A DNA stretch of 64,000 bases from Acidobacterium sp. S8 (GTDB lineage: Bacteria > Acidobacteriota > Terriglobia > Terriglobales > Acidobacteriaceae), in NCBI RefSeq assembly GCF_009765985.1, contig NZ_LMUM01000013.1:48036-112035 (forward strand), read 5' to 3'. Each line of letters begins with the position of its first letter. Position 1 is the stretch's first letter. The translations under genes were made by a program, and so were the position numbers. This document shows, one piece after another, positions 35,746 to 44,659 of this stretch. Under the pieces are notes generated by a model. The model was not told the DNA's origin. It saw only the letters and a program-made list of their open reading frames with translations, and did not search any database.

Positions 35746-38109
35746 ATGTCGCTCCCGGAAATGATTCGCAATGAAGAATTAAGCGGATACTTATCTCCCT
35801 CCGCCGCGAAAGCCGCATCGCTATCTCTGCCGACACGCATGGCTTTCATCGGAAATTATCTGCCACGACAATGCGGGATCGCTACATTCACCACAGACCT
35901 CTGCACCGCAATAGCGGATGAATATGGCAGCGGCCAGCTATTCGCCATTCCAGTCAACGATCCGGAATCAAGCTATCAATATCCCGAACGGGTACGGATA
36001 GAGATCGCTCAGGAAGATTGCGCCTCCTACGAGCGGGCGGCTGAATTCCTCAATTTCAATGGAAACGACCTGGTCTGCATGCAGCACGAATACGGCATTT
36101 TTGGAGGCATCGCAGGTAGTCACATACTGCTGCTGCTCCGCAAATTAAAAATGCCGCTAGTGACAACGCTTCATACCGTTCTCCGTCAGCCTGATTCCAG
36201 CCAGCGCGCGGTGCTTGAAGAAATCGCTGACCTTTCGGATCGATTAATCGTGATGAGCGAACACGCAGCATCACTCCTGCACGAGGTGTATGCTGTGTCG
36301 CGCGAAAAAATCGACATAATCCCGCACGGTGTGCCCGACCTTCCATTCATGGATCCAAATTATTTCAAGGATCTATTTGGCACTCAGGGAAATTCGGTAT
36401 TGCTTACTTTCGGCCTTCTGTCCCCGAATAAAGGAATTGAAAACGTGATTCGCGCGATGCCGGCGATCCTGGCAAAGCACGAGAACCTTGTCTACATCGT
36501 ATCCGGAGCTACGCATCCGCATATCAGGCGGCGAGAGGGCGAAAGATACAGGGAAGAGCTCCAGGCGTTAGCTGAGCAATGTGACGTTTCATCGCACATC
36601 ATCTTTAACAATCGCTTTGTGAGCAACCAGGAGTTGATCGAGCACGTCGGCGCCGCAGACATCTATATCACTCCTTATCGTCAGGAAGCCCAGGTTGTTT
36701 CCGGCACATTGGCCATCGCGCTCGGAGCGGGTAAAGCAATTATCTCCACTCCGTATTGGCATGCCAAAGAGCTTCTTGCCGATGGCCGTGGAGTCATCGT
36801 TCCGTTTGACGATCCCGATTCCATCGCAGCAGCGACGATCAAATTACTGGATAACGATGCCGAGCGGCATTCCATGAGAAAACGCGCGTATCTTTACTCT
36901 CGTGGCACGACGTGGCAAAAGACGGCGCGGGCTTACATGGCCAGCTTCCAACGCGCTCGCGTCGAACGGATGTTGCGCCCTCGAGCCGTTTTGCAGGACA
37001 CTTTTGCAACAAAGACGACCGACACATTGCCAACGCTGGATACTTCGCATTTATTAGCCATGACGGATGACACGGGAATGTTGCAGCATGCCATCTTCTC
37101 CCTGCCGAACTGTCTTGAGGGTTATACGACGGATGACAACGCGCGTGCACTCATCGTCGCGACTTCGCTCAATGGCTCGCTCTTATCGGAGCAATACGGG
37201 TGCGCACCGCTGTCCGCGCGATATCTGGCCTTTCTGTGGCTTGCCTTTCATGAAAAGGCGGGACGGTTCAGAAACTTCCTCAGCTACGACCGTAAATGGC
37301 AAGAGGAAATCGGTTCCGAGGACAGTCACGGGCGTGCCTTATGGGCGTTGGGAACAGTGTTGGGCCGTTCAGAAGACGCCGGTTTAAGAGGTGCGGCCGG
37401 CAGGCTCTTCGAGGCCGCGCTTCCAGCCACCCTGACATTTACCAGCCCGCGGGCCTGGGCGTTTTCGGTGCTGGGCATGCAGGCATATCTGGACTGGTTC
37501 CCCGGCGATAGAGTGGTTCAGGGAACTCGCAATCTGCTCGCCAACCGGCTGCTGGATATTTATGACCGCGCTCGTTCAGAAACGTGGCTGTGGTTTGAGA
37601 AGAGCCTCTCTTACTCGAATGCAAGGTTGTCGCAGGCGCTCATCGTCACCGGCTGGCGAAGCGAGAATCAAAGAATGATGGAAGCGGGGTACGAGTCCCT
37701 GCGCTGGCTTGTCGCCGCGCAACACCGCAGCGAAGAAGATATTTTCGTCCCGATAGGATCGAGAGGATTTTTCACTGAGAGCGGCGAAAAGGCCCGCTTC
37801 GATCAGCAACCAGTGGAAGCCTGTGCCACCATCTCGGCCTGCCTGCAGGCATACCGCCTGACAGACGAAAAGTTCTGGCTCAACGAGGCATCGTGCGCCT
37901 TCCGCTGGTTTCTTGGAGAGAACGATCTACAGGTTCCCCTTTATGACGCTGTAACCGGCGGCTGTAAAGATGGACTTCATCCAGACCGCGTCAATGAGAA
38001 TCAGGGGGCTGAATCAACCCTCTCGTTCCTGATGTCGCTGCTCGAAATGCAAAACCTGGCAACTCCCGCGAAAGAAAACCGCGATCAGGAAATGAGTGTT
38101 TGTCTTTGA
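35746..38109 (+). CDS. Family-4 glycosyltransferase with a C-terminal helical extension
   Basis: 787 residues. Residues ~30-405 are a GT-B glycosyltransferase: N-terminal Rossmann part (MAFIGNYLPRQCGIATFTTDLCTAI, VCMQHEYGIFGG), then IDIIPHGVPD, LLTFGLLSPNKGIENVIRAMPAIL, YIVSGATHPHI and the donor-site region ITPYRQEAQVVSGTLAIALGAGKAIISTPYWHAKELL. Residues ~430-775 are mainly helical, with repeated aromatic-rich motifs (YTTDDNARALIVATSL, RNFLSYDRKW, SYSNARLSQALIVTGW, RFDQQPVEACATISACLQAY), looking like an alpha/alpha-barrel typical of glycan-acting proteins. It is followed, with overlap, by a GH130-type gene, so the two probably act on the same mannose- or glucose-containing saccharide. Exact sugar unknown. 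Confidence 0.85.
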   Translation: MSLPEMIRNEELSGYLSPSAAKAASLSLPTRMAFIGNYLPRQCGIATFTTDLCTAIADEYGSGQLFAIPVNDPESSYQYPERVRIEIAQEDCASYERAAEFLNFNGNDLVCMQHEYGIFGGIAGSHILLLLRKLKMPLVTTLHTVLRQPDSSQRAVLEEIADLSDRLIVMSEHAASLLHEVYAVSREKIDIIPHGVPDLPFMDPNYFKDLFGTQGNSVLLTFGLLSPNKGIENVIRAMPAILAKHENLVYIVSGATHPHIRRREGERYREELQALAEQCDVSSHIIFNNRFVSNQELIEHVGAADIYITPYRQEAQVVSGTLAIALGAGKAIISTPYWHAKELLADGRGVIVPFDDPDSIAAATIKLLDNDAERHSMRKRAYLYSRGTTWQKTARAYMASFQRARVERMLRPRAVLQDTFATKTTDTLPTLDTSHLLAMTDDTGMLQHAIFSLPNCLEGYTTDDNARALIVATSLNGSLLSEQYGCAPLSARYLAFLWLAFHEKAGRFRNFLSYDRKWQEEIGSEDSHGRALWALGTVLGRSEDAGLRGAAGRLFEAALPATLTFTSPRAWAFSVLGMQAYLDWFPGDRVVQGTRNLLANRLLDIYDRARSETWLWFEKSLSYSNARLSQALIVTGWRSENQRMMEAGYESLRWLVAAQHRSEEDIFVPIGSRGFFTESGEKARFDQQPVEACATISACLQAYRLTDEKFWLNEASCAFRWFLGENDLQVPLYDAVTGGCKDGLHPDRVNENQGAESTLSFLMSLLEMQNLATPAKENRDQEMSVCL

Positions 38110-39122
38110 ATCCAATTATGCTTCCGTCCACATCGCCAGAAACCCTCACTTTTGAACGGCAGGATCCGCAAGTGCCCACTGATAGCTCTCTGTTTGTACG
38201 CCATCCGTCGAATCCGATCCTCAGCCGTCTGGATTGGCCATATCCAATCAACAGTGTCTTCAATGCAGGCGTGACGCAGCTCCCCGATGGAGACACTTTA
38301 TTACTTTGCCGTGTTGAAGACCGGCGAGGAATATCGCACCTCTGCGCTGCGCGCTCTGCGAATGGAATCGACGGCTGGCGTATTGATGCTGAACCCACAT
38401 TGATGGGAAACCCTGCAGAATATCCGGAAGAGATCTGGGGCATCGAAGACCCGCGCATTACTTATGTTCCAGAATTGGAGCAGTATGCCGTGGCCTACAC
38501 TTCCTATGCTCGCGGCGGTCCAGGCGTCTCGCTTGCACTGACGAAAGACTTCCGGACATTTGCGCGATATGGCGTGATCATGTCGCCCGAAAACAAAGAT
38601 GCTGCGCTGCTGCCGCGGAGAATTGGAGGCTTCTGGGCATTGATTCACCGGCCTGTGACGACACTCGGCGCACACATGTGGATTTCATATTCGCCAGATC
38701 TGCAACACTGGGGCAGCCACAAAGTGATGCTTGAAGCGCGACGCGGTGCGTGGTGGGATGCAAACAAGATCGGGCTTTGCTCACCGCCAATCGAAACTGC
38801 AAAAGGCTGGCTGACGATCTATCACGGTGTGCGGCAGACGGCATCAGGCAGCATCTACCGGTTAGGCCTTGCTTTGTTCGACCTGGAGAATCCACATATC
38901 TGTTTGCTGAGAGGCGACTCCTGGATGTTTGGGCCCGAAGCTCCCTACGAACGGGGAGGCGATGTGAATGATGTCGTATTTCCCTGCGGACAAACCATTG
39001 GATCAGATGGAGACACCATTCGTCTTTACTATGGAGCAGGCGACTCGTGCGTCGCGATGGCGACCGGCAGCGTCCGCGCTCTCCTGTCTTGGTTGGACCT
39101 CAATTCCAGTCAGGAATTTTGA
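38100..39122 (+). CDS. GH130-type glycoside phosphorylase/hydrolase
   Basis: 340 residues. A TTG start at 38100 is preferred because AGGA (38087-38090) lies 9 nt upstream; it overlaps the glycosyltransferase stop by 10 nt. The ATG at 38118 has no ribosome-binding site. Five-bladed beta-propeller motifs of GH130 are visible: HPSNPILSRLDWP, NSVFNAGVTQLPDGDTLLLCRVEDRRG, EEIWGIEDPRITYVPE, KDAALLPRRIGGFWALIHRP, WWDANKIGLCSPPIET, GWLTIYHGVR and IRLYYGAGDSCVAMATG. The Asp in GIEDPR corresponds to the catalytic acid of GH130 phosphorylases. Family members cleave beta-mannosidic bonds, usually by phosphorolysis. The substrate cannot be fixed by eye. Confidence 0.9.
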   Translation: MSLNPIMLPSTSPETLTFERQDPQVPTDSSLFVRHPSNPILSRLDWPYPINSVFNAGVTQLPDGDTLLLCRVEDRRGISHLCAARSANGIDGWRIDAEPTLMGNPAEYPEEIWGIEDPRITYVPELEQYAVAYTSYARGGPGVSLALTKDFRTFARYGVIMSPENKDAALLPRRIGGFWALIHRPVTTLGAHMWISYSPDLQHWGSHKVMLEARRGAWWDANKIGLCSPPIETAKGWLTIYHGVRQTASGSIYRLGLALFDLENPHICLLRGDSWMFGPEAPYERGGDVNDVVFPCGQTIGSDGDTIRLYYGAGDSCVAMATGSVRALLSWLDLNSSQEF

Positions 39123-39169
39123 ATTGGTTTTTTAGCGTGCCCGTCATCGCATTGGAAAGAGCGAGCTGA

Positions 39170-39373
39170 GTGAGTTCTGCAGAAATAAACTGGCCGAGCA
39201 GTATTCCCCGGATACTTTGGATCCGCCAGAGTTGTCCCCGCTGTAGCTCGATCGAATTCCAAACGGCCGATTCGCAGTCCCTGGATCGGCTTCTCGCGCT
39301 ACTTGCGTTGTCTCCGATTCGCTGTGCCAATTGTTGGCGACGTTACTATCGCTTTGGAAAACAGAAAAGCTGA
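39170..39373 (+). CDS. Small four-cysteine (zinc-ribbon-like) protein
   Basis: 67 residues from a GTG at 39170. Two CxxC pairs, CPRC (Cys22, Cys25) and CANC (Cys52, Cys55), are separated by a hydrophobic helix (DRLLALLALSPI) and followed by WRRYYRFGK. That spacing is typical of a treble-clef or ribbon zinc site, and the basic aromatic tail suggests nucleic-acid or membrane contact. Similar small CPRC...CxxCWxRYYRF proteins are, as far as I recall, common in Acidobacteriota, with no known function. It follows GH130 by 47 nt and may be cotranscribed. Confidence 0.6.
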   Translation: MSSAEINWPSSIPRILWIRQSCPRCSSIEFQTADSQSLDRLLALLALSPIRCANCWRRYYRFGKQKS

Positions 39374-39451
39374 TCTAACGTAACTGCTGAGAATTTACTC
39401 TGCCGACGCAGCTACGCAAGATGATTTCGGACAACTCCCTATGACCACTTC

Positions 39452-40324
39452 CTAGACACCTTTGGTGGGAGCCAGCGGCAAGTTCACCCTGACGCGCTTA
39501 CGTCCGCGATTGGGAGCGAGCAGGCGCATCGTGATCCAGAACGCCGGCACAAGAAAGACGGTCGAGCCAAAGACCCACATGAAGGCTCCGGCGGCGACCT
39601 GATCATTAAGCGCGCTGATGCCCAGCGGATTCGTCTGCATAACGTAGCTAGGATAGACGGGCCGCCCAGCAAAGCAGAGGAAGGCGGAAAGTCCGGTGTT
39701 AATCAGGTCGGATGTCAGGATGTAGGGAATCAGCATCCAGCTTAGGTTGCGATTTCGAGTGGGCCAGGGACGCAGTATGGGCCACCAGAACAAGATGCTG
39801 GTGAAGAAAAAGCAGGCGTGCTCGACGTTATGCCAGTTCTCCGAACGCAGCGCCAGCTCATACGCTCCAGGAACATGCCATCCGATGTAGGCGATATTCA
39901 TGGCCAGCCATGCGGGCTTCATGCTCGTGAGAAATCGGCCGACCTTTTTAAGCCAGTGCAGGCGGAACAGTGGCCCGAGCACACCGCGAATTACGATTCG
40001 CGGCAATCCACGCAGCAGCGGAACCTGCGGGGCGCTCAGCAACAACAGCGGCGGCGCGACCGACATGAAGAGAAAATGCTGCACCATGTGTGCAGAGAGC
40101 AGCCGGCCATCCAGGGTGTCGAAGGGCGAAGCGACAGCCACGAAGAGCGCGGACAAGCCGCCGAGAAAGCAGACCAGTCTCCACTCTGGAAACTGCTCCG
40201 GGCGCGTCCTCCCAATCAGAAGCCATCCCCGCAAATAGACGAGCGCTGCCAGAAGCAGCGCCAGCGTCGTCAGGGGAGGAATCTCCCAGTTGAGAAGGAC
40301 GGATTGAAATCCAGGAGACATCAA
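39452..40324 (-). CDS. ctaG: CtaG/caa3-type cytochrome c oxidase assembly membrane protein
   Basis: 290 residues with about seven membrane helices. The family signatures are present: LDGRLLSAHMVQHFLFMSVAPPLLLLSAP, NIAYIGWHVPGAYELALRSENWHNVEHACFFFTSILFWWPIL and LSAFLCFAGRPVYPSYV, with the conserved histidines in MVQHF, WHVP and EHACFF. Members of this caa3_CtaG group help insert copper into, or assemble, terminal oxidases. It is the last gene of the minus-strand respiratory cluster, 106 nt beyond the cytochrome b gene, which fits that job. The start at 40324 (MMSPGFQ) is preferred; Met2 is equivalent. Confidence 0.9.
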   Translation of the reverse strand: MMSPGFQSVLLNWEIPPLTTLALLLAALVYLRGWLLIGRTRPEQFPEWRLVCFLGGLSALFVAVASPFDTLDGRLLSAHMVQHFLFMSVAPPLLLLSAPQVPLLRGLPRIVIRGVLGPLFRLHWLKKVGRFLTSMKPAWLAMNIAYIGWHVPGAYELALRSENWHNVEHACFFFTSILFWWPILRPWPTRNRNLSWMLIPYILTSDLINTGLSAFLCFAGRPVYPSYVMQTNPLGISALNDQVAAGAFMWVFGSTVFLVPAFWITMRLLAPNRGRKRVRVNLPLAPTKGV

Positions 40325-40430
40325 TATGATTATTTCAAGCCGCCATCCTGAAGAGCAATGCGACCAGGAATCTCGGCGATCCTGTTTCCACCGGCAGCAC
40401 CGAGATTCTTCGTTCGCTCAGAATCCCGAA

Positions 40431-41915
40431 CTAGGGTTGAGCAGCCTGGGGCGCGGCATTCTGCGCCTTTTGCAGTTCTCGTGAGGCGTCGACCGCGCCG
40501 GGCTGGTTCGCAGGCTTCAGCGTTTCGAGGAAATGCACCAGTGCAGTCACTTCGGGCGGACTAAGAGTCTTACCGTAGGCCGGCATGTTACCGCCGCCCT
40601 GAAGAACCTGCCGGATCAACTGGTCTTCCGTCAGACGCGTTGCGACTGTATCGAGTGCCGGACCGCGTTGTCCGCCCACTCCGTCAACCGAGTGGCAGTT
40701 GCGGCATTGCTTGGCCTGGAAGACCACCGCACCCTGTCGTTCGAGCGGTGTCTCACTATGAACCAACTTTGGCGGAACCGGATCCCCGCTCCACGCGTCC
40801 ATAATGGGACTCCACGGCGTGAAGGTAGCCAGATGGGTAAAGGTAGCCCACGAAACCGCCACCGTCACCAGCACGAGCACAGCGACCGGGCGGCGGTGCC
40901 AGCTCTTTTCGCCTTCGCCCGCAACCAGCGGCAGCGCCAGCAGAATGCAGATGCCGATCACCGGAGCGATGAGCACAAACGGTGTTTCGAGATTTGGCGG
41001 CAAGTAAGACAGCACTGCATAGAGCCAGAGGAAGAAGAAATCCGGCTTGGGCGCGGTTTGGATGATGGTAGGGTCAGGCTGGCCACTCGGACCATAAGGG
41101 CCGAAGACGAAGGCACAGATAGCGACCGCAGCCAGAATTGCAGCGGAGAAGAACAGGTCCTTCCAGAAGGCGTCGGGAACGAACGGAACGCCATCCTTGT
41201 GTGCCAGTTCGTTGTATTCCTGAATGTATGTGTTGCGGCGCACAACGCGGCCGGGCATCGGCCACTCGTTGATGCCAAGCTTCAGAACCATCCAGACGTG
41301 CAGGCCGGTGAAGACCAGCATCGCACCCGGAATAACAAAAACGTGCAGGGCGAAGAATCGCGAGAGCGTAGCCCCCCCAATGAATGGGCCACCAAGCATC
41401 AGGTTCACCAGCGGGCCGCCGATCAGCGGCACGCGACTGGCGATCGAAGCGCCGATGCCGAGACCCCAGTAGGCGTCCTGATCGAAGCGCAGCACCTGCC
41501 CGGTGAAGGCCATGCCCAAAGTCATGAGCAGCAGGAAGACGCCCAGGATCCACGTCAGCTCACGGGGAAATTTATACGCGCCAAAGATAAAGACCTGCGC
41601 CATGTGGATGAGCACGACGGCAACCATGAAATTCGATCCCCAGCCGTGCATAGCGCGCAGGAACCAGCCAAGCTGCAGCTGGTGATTCAACATATCGAGG
41701 CTTTTCCACGCCTCGCTTCCGGAAGGCACATAGACGAGCGCCAGCAGGATGCCGGTCGCAATCTGCAGCATCAGCAGCGTCATTGCAGCGCTGCCGAAGA
41801 CATACCACCAGCTCGCCGTGCTCTTCGGGACCGGATGCAGAACCGCTTCTTTTACTGGAGCTTCGAGCTGCAGGCGCATCTCGAACCAGTTGTAGAGTTT
41901 CTTTATCCGAGACAT
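40431..41915 (-). CDS. Cytochrome b (b/b6-type) fused to a C-terminal cytochrome c domain
   Basis: 494 residues. Residues ~30-230 are cytochrome b N-terminal four-helix core, with haem-ligand pairs His90/His104 (RAMHGWGSNF, VVLIHMAQVF) and His191/His206 (FALHVFVIPG, FTGLHVWMV). Residues ~235-365 carry PDAFWKDLFF and further helices as in the C-terminal part. A monohaem cytochrome c domain begins ~390 with CRNCH (404-408) and Met444 (GGNMPAY) as likely sixth ligand. So quinol oxidation and electron exit are joined in one chain, as in some bcc-type complexes. It overlaps the Rieske gene by 13 nt. It should be part of a complex with the Rieske protein and the dihaem cytochrome c upstream. Confidence 0.92.
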   Translation of the reverse strand: MSRIKKLYNWFEMRLQLEAPVKEAVLHPVPKSTASWWYVFGSAAMTLLMLQIATGILLALVYVPSGSEAWKSLDMLNHQLQLGWFLRAMHGWGSNFMVAVVLIHMAQVFIFGAYKFPRELTWILGVFLLLMTLGMAFTGQVLRFDQDAYWGLGIGASIASRVPLIGGPLVNLMLGGPFIGGATLSRFFALHVFVIPGAMLVFTGLHVWMVLKLGINEWPMPGRVVRRNTYIQEYNELAHKDGVPFVPDAFWKDLFFSAAILAAVAICAFVFGPYGPSGQPDPTIIQTAPKPDFFFLWLYAVLSYLPPNLETPFVLIAPVIGICILLALPLVAGEGEKSWHRRPVAVLVLVTVAVSWATFTHLATFTPWSPIMDAWSGDPVPPKLVHSETPLERQGAVVFQAKQCRNCHSVDGVGGQRGPALDTVATRLTEDQLIRQVLQGGGNMPAYGKTLSPPEVTALVHFLETLKPANQPGAVDASRELQKAQNAAPQAAQP

Positions 41916-42454
41916 GGCGACTTCCCTTTCCCAGTAATCGTCACAAGCCTGGCCTGGTCGGCCAGCGTTGGCATGAGGCCGGCGTTGATCTGCAGTTCAT
42001 TGTTCACGAGCTTGTAGTCATAAGTGAACAAGCCGCGCTCCGGAGGACCGGATGCCCGCTCGCCGTCGGCATAATACACACCGCCATGGCATGGGCACAT
42101 GAACAGCTCAGACTGCGGGAACCACCGCACCGGACAGCCAAGATGCGCGCAATTGATGGCAAAAACCTGAAACTTGTCCGCGCCCGTGCGGCGCACCCAG
42201 CAGGGCGTCTTCGCGGTTTCGCCATCCTGCGGATTCTTGAACGGGTTGATGAACTCAGTCAGCCGCGTCTGCCCTTCCGGGAACTGGCTCAGGCTGCCAA
42301 GCGAGATCCACTGATTGTAGGCGCCCTTTTTCTTAACCGGAGACAGCAGATACCCGATGACCGGCACGGTGATCGCAGCGGCGACAATGCCGTTGAACAC
42401 GAATCCGATGGTCATCAGCAGCGTTCGCCGCGTTACCTTTTTCTCTTCACTCAT
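41903..42454 (-). CDS. Rieske 2Fe-2S protein of the b/c complex
   Basis: 183 residues. An N-terminal anchor (TRRTLLMTIGFVFNGIVAAAITVPVIGYLL) with a twin-arginine-like start precedes the soluble domain. Cluster-binding boxes are CAHLGC (Cys102, His104) and CPCHGG (Cys120, His123), with Cys107 and Cys122 forming the expected disulfide. The GGVYYADGERASGPPERGLFTYDY loop is normal. It accepts an electron from quinol and passes it to a cytochrome c. It is transcribed between the dihaem cytochrome c gene (9 nt upstream) and cytochrome b (13-nt overlap). Confidence 0.95.
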   Translation of the reverse strand: MSEEKKVTRRTLLMTIGFVFNGIVAAAITVPVIGYLLSPVKKKGAYNQWISLGSLSQFPEGQTRLTEFINPFKNPQDGETAKTPCWVRRTGADKFQVFAINCAHLGCPVRWFPQSELFMCPCHGGVYYADGERASGPPERGLFTYDYKLVNNELQINAGLMPTLADQARLVTITGKGKSPCLG

Positions 42455-42463
42455 AAGCTTCCT

Positions 42464-43183
42464 CTACTGCTGCGACGGATAAGTCTGGCCCGGCGTCTTC
42501 TGCCGCTGGCTGGCGATCCATGCGACCAGGTCAGTCACTTCCTGATCGCTCATCGGGTGCCCGGATTTCGCGTTGCGCCAGTCCGGATGTCCAAGGTCAG
42601 GTCGCCCGGCAATGATGAGCGCGCGCATCGCCTGATCGCTGACCAGCGCCAGATAGGAACCGTCAGTAACCGAGCTTGGCTTTGCTGCCTTATCGCTCTG
42701 TGCGCCGGTCGTATGGCAGCTGGCGCAGTACGTTGTAAATGCCTGCTGGCCGTGAGCAGCGTCGCCCTGTTTGCTGGCGGCATAAGGCGGCACATCGATA
42801 CCGTTCAGAAGCCCTGCTTTATACCAGTGCGAACGCATGCCCTGGACCAATATATTGACCTGCTCATCGGTGAGCGCGCCACCTGCGCTTTTGGCGAAGG
42901 ACGGCATCAGCGTGCCTTGTTCGCCATTCGAGATCACATCCCGCAACGTCTTCTCGTCAACGATTGCCTGGTATTCAGGATTGGCCAGCGCGATGGCGAC
43001 GCCATGCTGGCCGTCAGCGCCGTGGCAACCCGAGCAATTCTGTGAATAGAGCCGCGAAAAGTCCTTATTATCTTCCGGCCGATTATCTTCGGAGCCATGC
43101 GGTCTCCCGGAGAACTGCTGGCAACCGAGTGTAGCCAGGCCGCAAAGAAGGAGAATGCTGCCATAAAATCCACGTGCGAGCAT
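42464..43183 (-). CDS. Dihaem cytochrome c lipoprotein of the respiratory cluster
   Basis: 239 residues. A lipoprotein signal (ILLLCGLATLGC, lipid-bearing Cys21) is followed by two class-I cytochrome c domains: CSGCH at 50-54 and CASCH at 153-157. Candidate sixth ligands are Met93 (TLMPSF) and Met in HPMSDQEV near the end. It probably carries electrons from the Rieske/b complex to the oxidase, or is its c subunit. The start overlaps the stop of the preceding membrane-protein gene by one base (TGATG), indicating coupled translation. The domain order resembles the ActE/c-type subunits of Bacteroidetes/Acidobacteria-type complexes, but identity as such is uncertain. Confidence 0.88.
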   Translation of the reverse strand: MLARGFYGSILLLCGLATLGCQQFSGRPHGSEDNRPEDNKDFSRLYSQNCSGCHGADGQHGVAIALANPEYQAIVDEKTLRDVISNGEQGTLMPSFAKSAGGALTDEQVNILVQGMRSHWYKAGLLNGIDVPPYAASKQGDAAHGQQAFTTYCASCHTTGAQSDKAAKPSSVTDGSYLALVSDQAMRALIIAGRPDLGHPDWRNAKSGHPMSDQEVTDLVAWIASQRQKTPGQTYPSQQ

Positions 43184-44034
43184 CAGTGGCGATCCTCTCC
43201 TTCTCCCGAATGCAGACCTGAAGCTTCAATGCCCATGCGCAGAACGAAGGGCATGGATTGGCCGGTGCGAATCTTGCCCTGGCGCGCGACCACGAATCCG
43301 GCAACCATCCCGAAAGCGACCTGTGAAACCACGAACCATCCCCAGGCGATGCGGTCATCGAGCACCGGATTGATGATGCCAAGCGTCGAGTGCAACAAAC
43401 CTGTCCAAAGCAATGGAGCAATGATGCCGCCAAGCACAATCGGATGGCGCGGCAACATGGGAAGCATGGCACCATAGAGCAGTCCGACCAGTACGCTTGT
43501 TGCGATATGAATGATGGTGGCGACAATCAGTCCCTGAATGTGGAAGGCGGCAATGTCCTGCGTGGTCGGATTGCTCCAGTTAGCAACGCCGGCACCACCC
43601 AGCAGGTTTACCGGATACCAGATGCTGTGATGGCTCAGGATTCCGTACAACAGCGCGGGAAAGATCATGGCGATACCGCCTGCGATACCGCCCTTGATAC
43701 CCGAAAGAATCGGATAGGTTTCCACCGGAAGGTGTGCACGATGCTCTTCGCTGATCTCGATGCGGGTGACGTGCGTACGGGTGGAAGCGATAGTGATGTC
43801 GTGCGCCTCGACCGGAAGATCCTCGTGCGCTTCATGCGGCAGTACCTGGCGAAACCAGCCAACGGCGGACGTAACAAAAAACACCGCGCCGAGAATGCTG
43901 ACGATCATGTTGGTTACGAATCCGGCGAAGATCAACGTAACGCCGAAGGCCATCACGATGGGCCACGCCGTTGGCGCGGGCAGGTGAATCGTCTCACCGT
44001 GCGGGCTTGAATTGGATTGCTCGTGCGTTTCCAT
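43183..44034 (-). CDS. Uncharacterised membrane protein of the oxidase cluster
   Basis: 283 residues from the ATG at 44034 (GAGAGAG just upstream). An in-frame ATG at 44154 would overlap coxIII and is not preferred. The N-terminal part (PTAWPIVMAFGVTLIFAGFVTNMIVSILGAVFFVTSAVGWFRQVLPHEAHE) looks like the two-helix subunit IV of bacterial oxidases. The C-terminal part has about five further helices (GGIAGGIAMIFPALLYGILSHHSIWYPVNLLGG, IATSVLVGLLYGAML, VVSQVAFGMVAGFVVAR). A fusion of a subunit-IV-like piece with a membrane domain of unknown role is the best reading. It sits between coxIII (10 nt gap) and the dihaem cytochrome c gene (1-nt overlap), so it is very likely a structural or assembly subunit. 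Confidence 0.75.
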   Translation of the reverse strand: METHEQSNSSPHGETIHLPAPTAWPIVMAFGVTLIFAGFVTNMIVSILGAVFFVTSAVGWFRQVLPHEAHEDLPVEAHDITIASTRTHVTRIEISEEHRAHLPVETYPILSGIKGGIAGGIAMIFPALLYGILSHHSIWYPVNLLGGAGVANWSNPTTQDIAAFHIQGLIVATIIHIATSVLVGLLYGAMLPMLPRHPIVLGGIIAPLLWTGLLHSTLGIINPVLDDRIAWGWFVVSQVAFGMVAGFVVARQGKIRTGQSMPFVLRMGIEASGLHSGEGEDRH

Positions 44035-44044
44035 GTCTCTCTCG

Positions 44045-44659
44045 CTAGCGGCCCAAAATGTAAACGACAGTGAAGACGATGATCCACACTGCATCGACAA
44101 AGTGCCAGTACAAGGCCAGAATTTGTATGCGCTCGGCGTGCTCCTGGCGAACATGACCAGTCACGGTAAACAGGAGCACTGTAAGCAGTGCGATCAATCC
44201 GATGATGACGTGCGAAGCGTGCAACCCGACGAGCGAATAAAACGTAGTACCGAAGAGGTTGGTGCTGATGGTCAACCCATCCTCATAGATGAGCTTGTGC
44301 CATTCCACGCCGGTTCCGGCGAGGAAGATCGCGCCAAGAACAAACGTCAGCCCCCACCATAGACCAAAGCTCTTTACCTTGCCGCGCTCAATGGCGTGCT
44401 CCGAGAGCCAGATGGTCAGGCTGCTTGACAACAGGCAGATGGAGTTGAAGATGGGAATCTCCAGCACCTGCCTCGGCGTCGGCCCATAGAGGCTTTTGCC
44501 GATGTTATAGATGTAGGCCACCACGAAGATGGTGAAGATGGCCGATTCGGCAATGATGACGCAGAACATCGCCACGCGCCCTTTTGAAGGCTGGGTAAAT
44601 GCATGTTCCGGTTCTTGTACTAGTGCAATTGTGCTCATTGCTTCAACACCCTCACTCAT
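44045..44659 (-). CDS. ctaE: Cytochrome c oxidase subunit III
   Basis: 204 residues from the ATG at 44659, which overlaps the coxI stop by 8 nt; an ATG at 44638 (MSTIALVQ) with GAGGGTG about 11 nt upstream is the alternative. Five membrane helices, the short five-helix bacterial form. Conserved features are AMFCVIIAESAIFTIFVVAYIYN, GTTFYSLVGLHASHVIIGLIALLTVL and ILALYWHFVDAVWIIVFTVVYIL, including the lipid-side His in GLHASHV and the WHFVD signature. Stabilises the oxidase core in the inner membrane. Part of the coxII-coxI-coxIII operon. Confidence 0.95.
   Translation of the reverse strand: MSEGVEAMSTIALVQEPEHAFTQPSKGRVAMFCVIIAESAIFTIFVVAYIYNIGKSLYGPTPRQVLEIPIFNSICLLSSSLTIWLSEHAIERGKVKSFGLWWGLTFVLGAIFLAGTGVEWHKLIYEDGLTISTNLFGTTFYSLVGLHASHVIIGLIALLTVLLFTVTGHVRQEHAERIQILALYWHFVDAVWIIVFTVVYILGR

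Noticed and set aside
40533..42017. 494-codon open frame on the plus strand across the cytochrome b gene
   Set aside because: It is an antisense shadow of the cytochrome b and Rieske genes; its composition is rich in Arg/His/Gln and has no family motif, while the minus strand has full haem-ligand and cluster motifs.
41783..43045. 420-codon plus-strand open frame over Rieske and cytochrome c
   Set aside because: Antisense to two well-supported genes; repetitive polar composition typical of GC-rich shadows.
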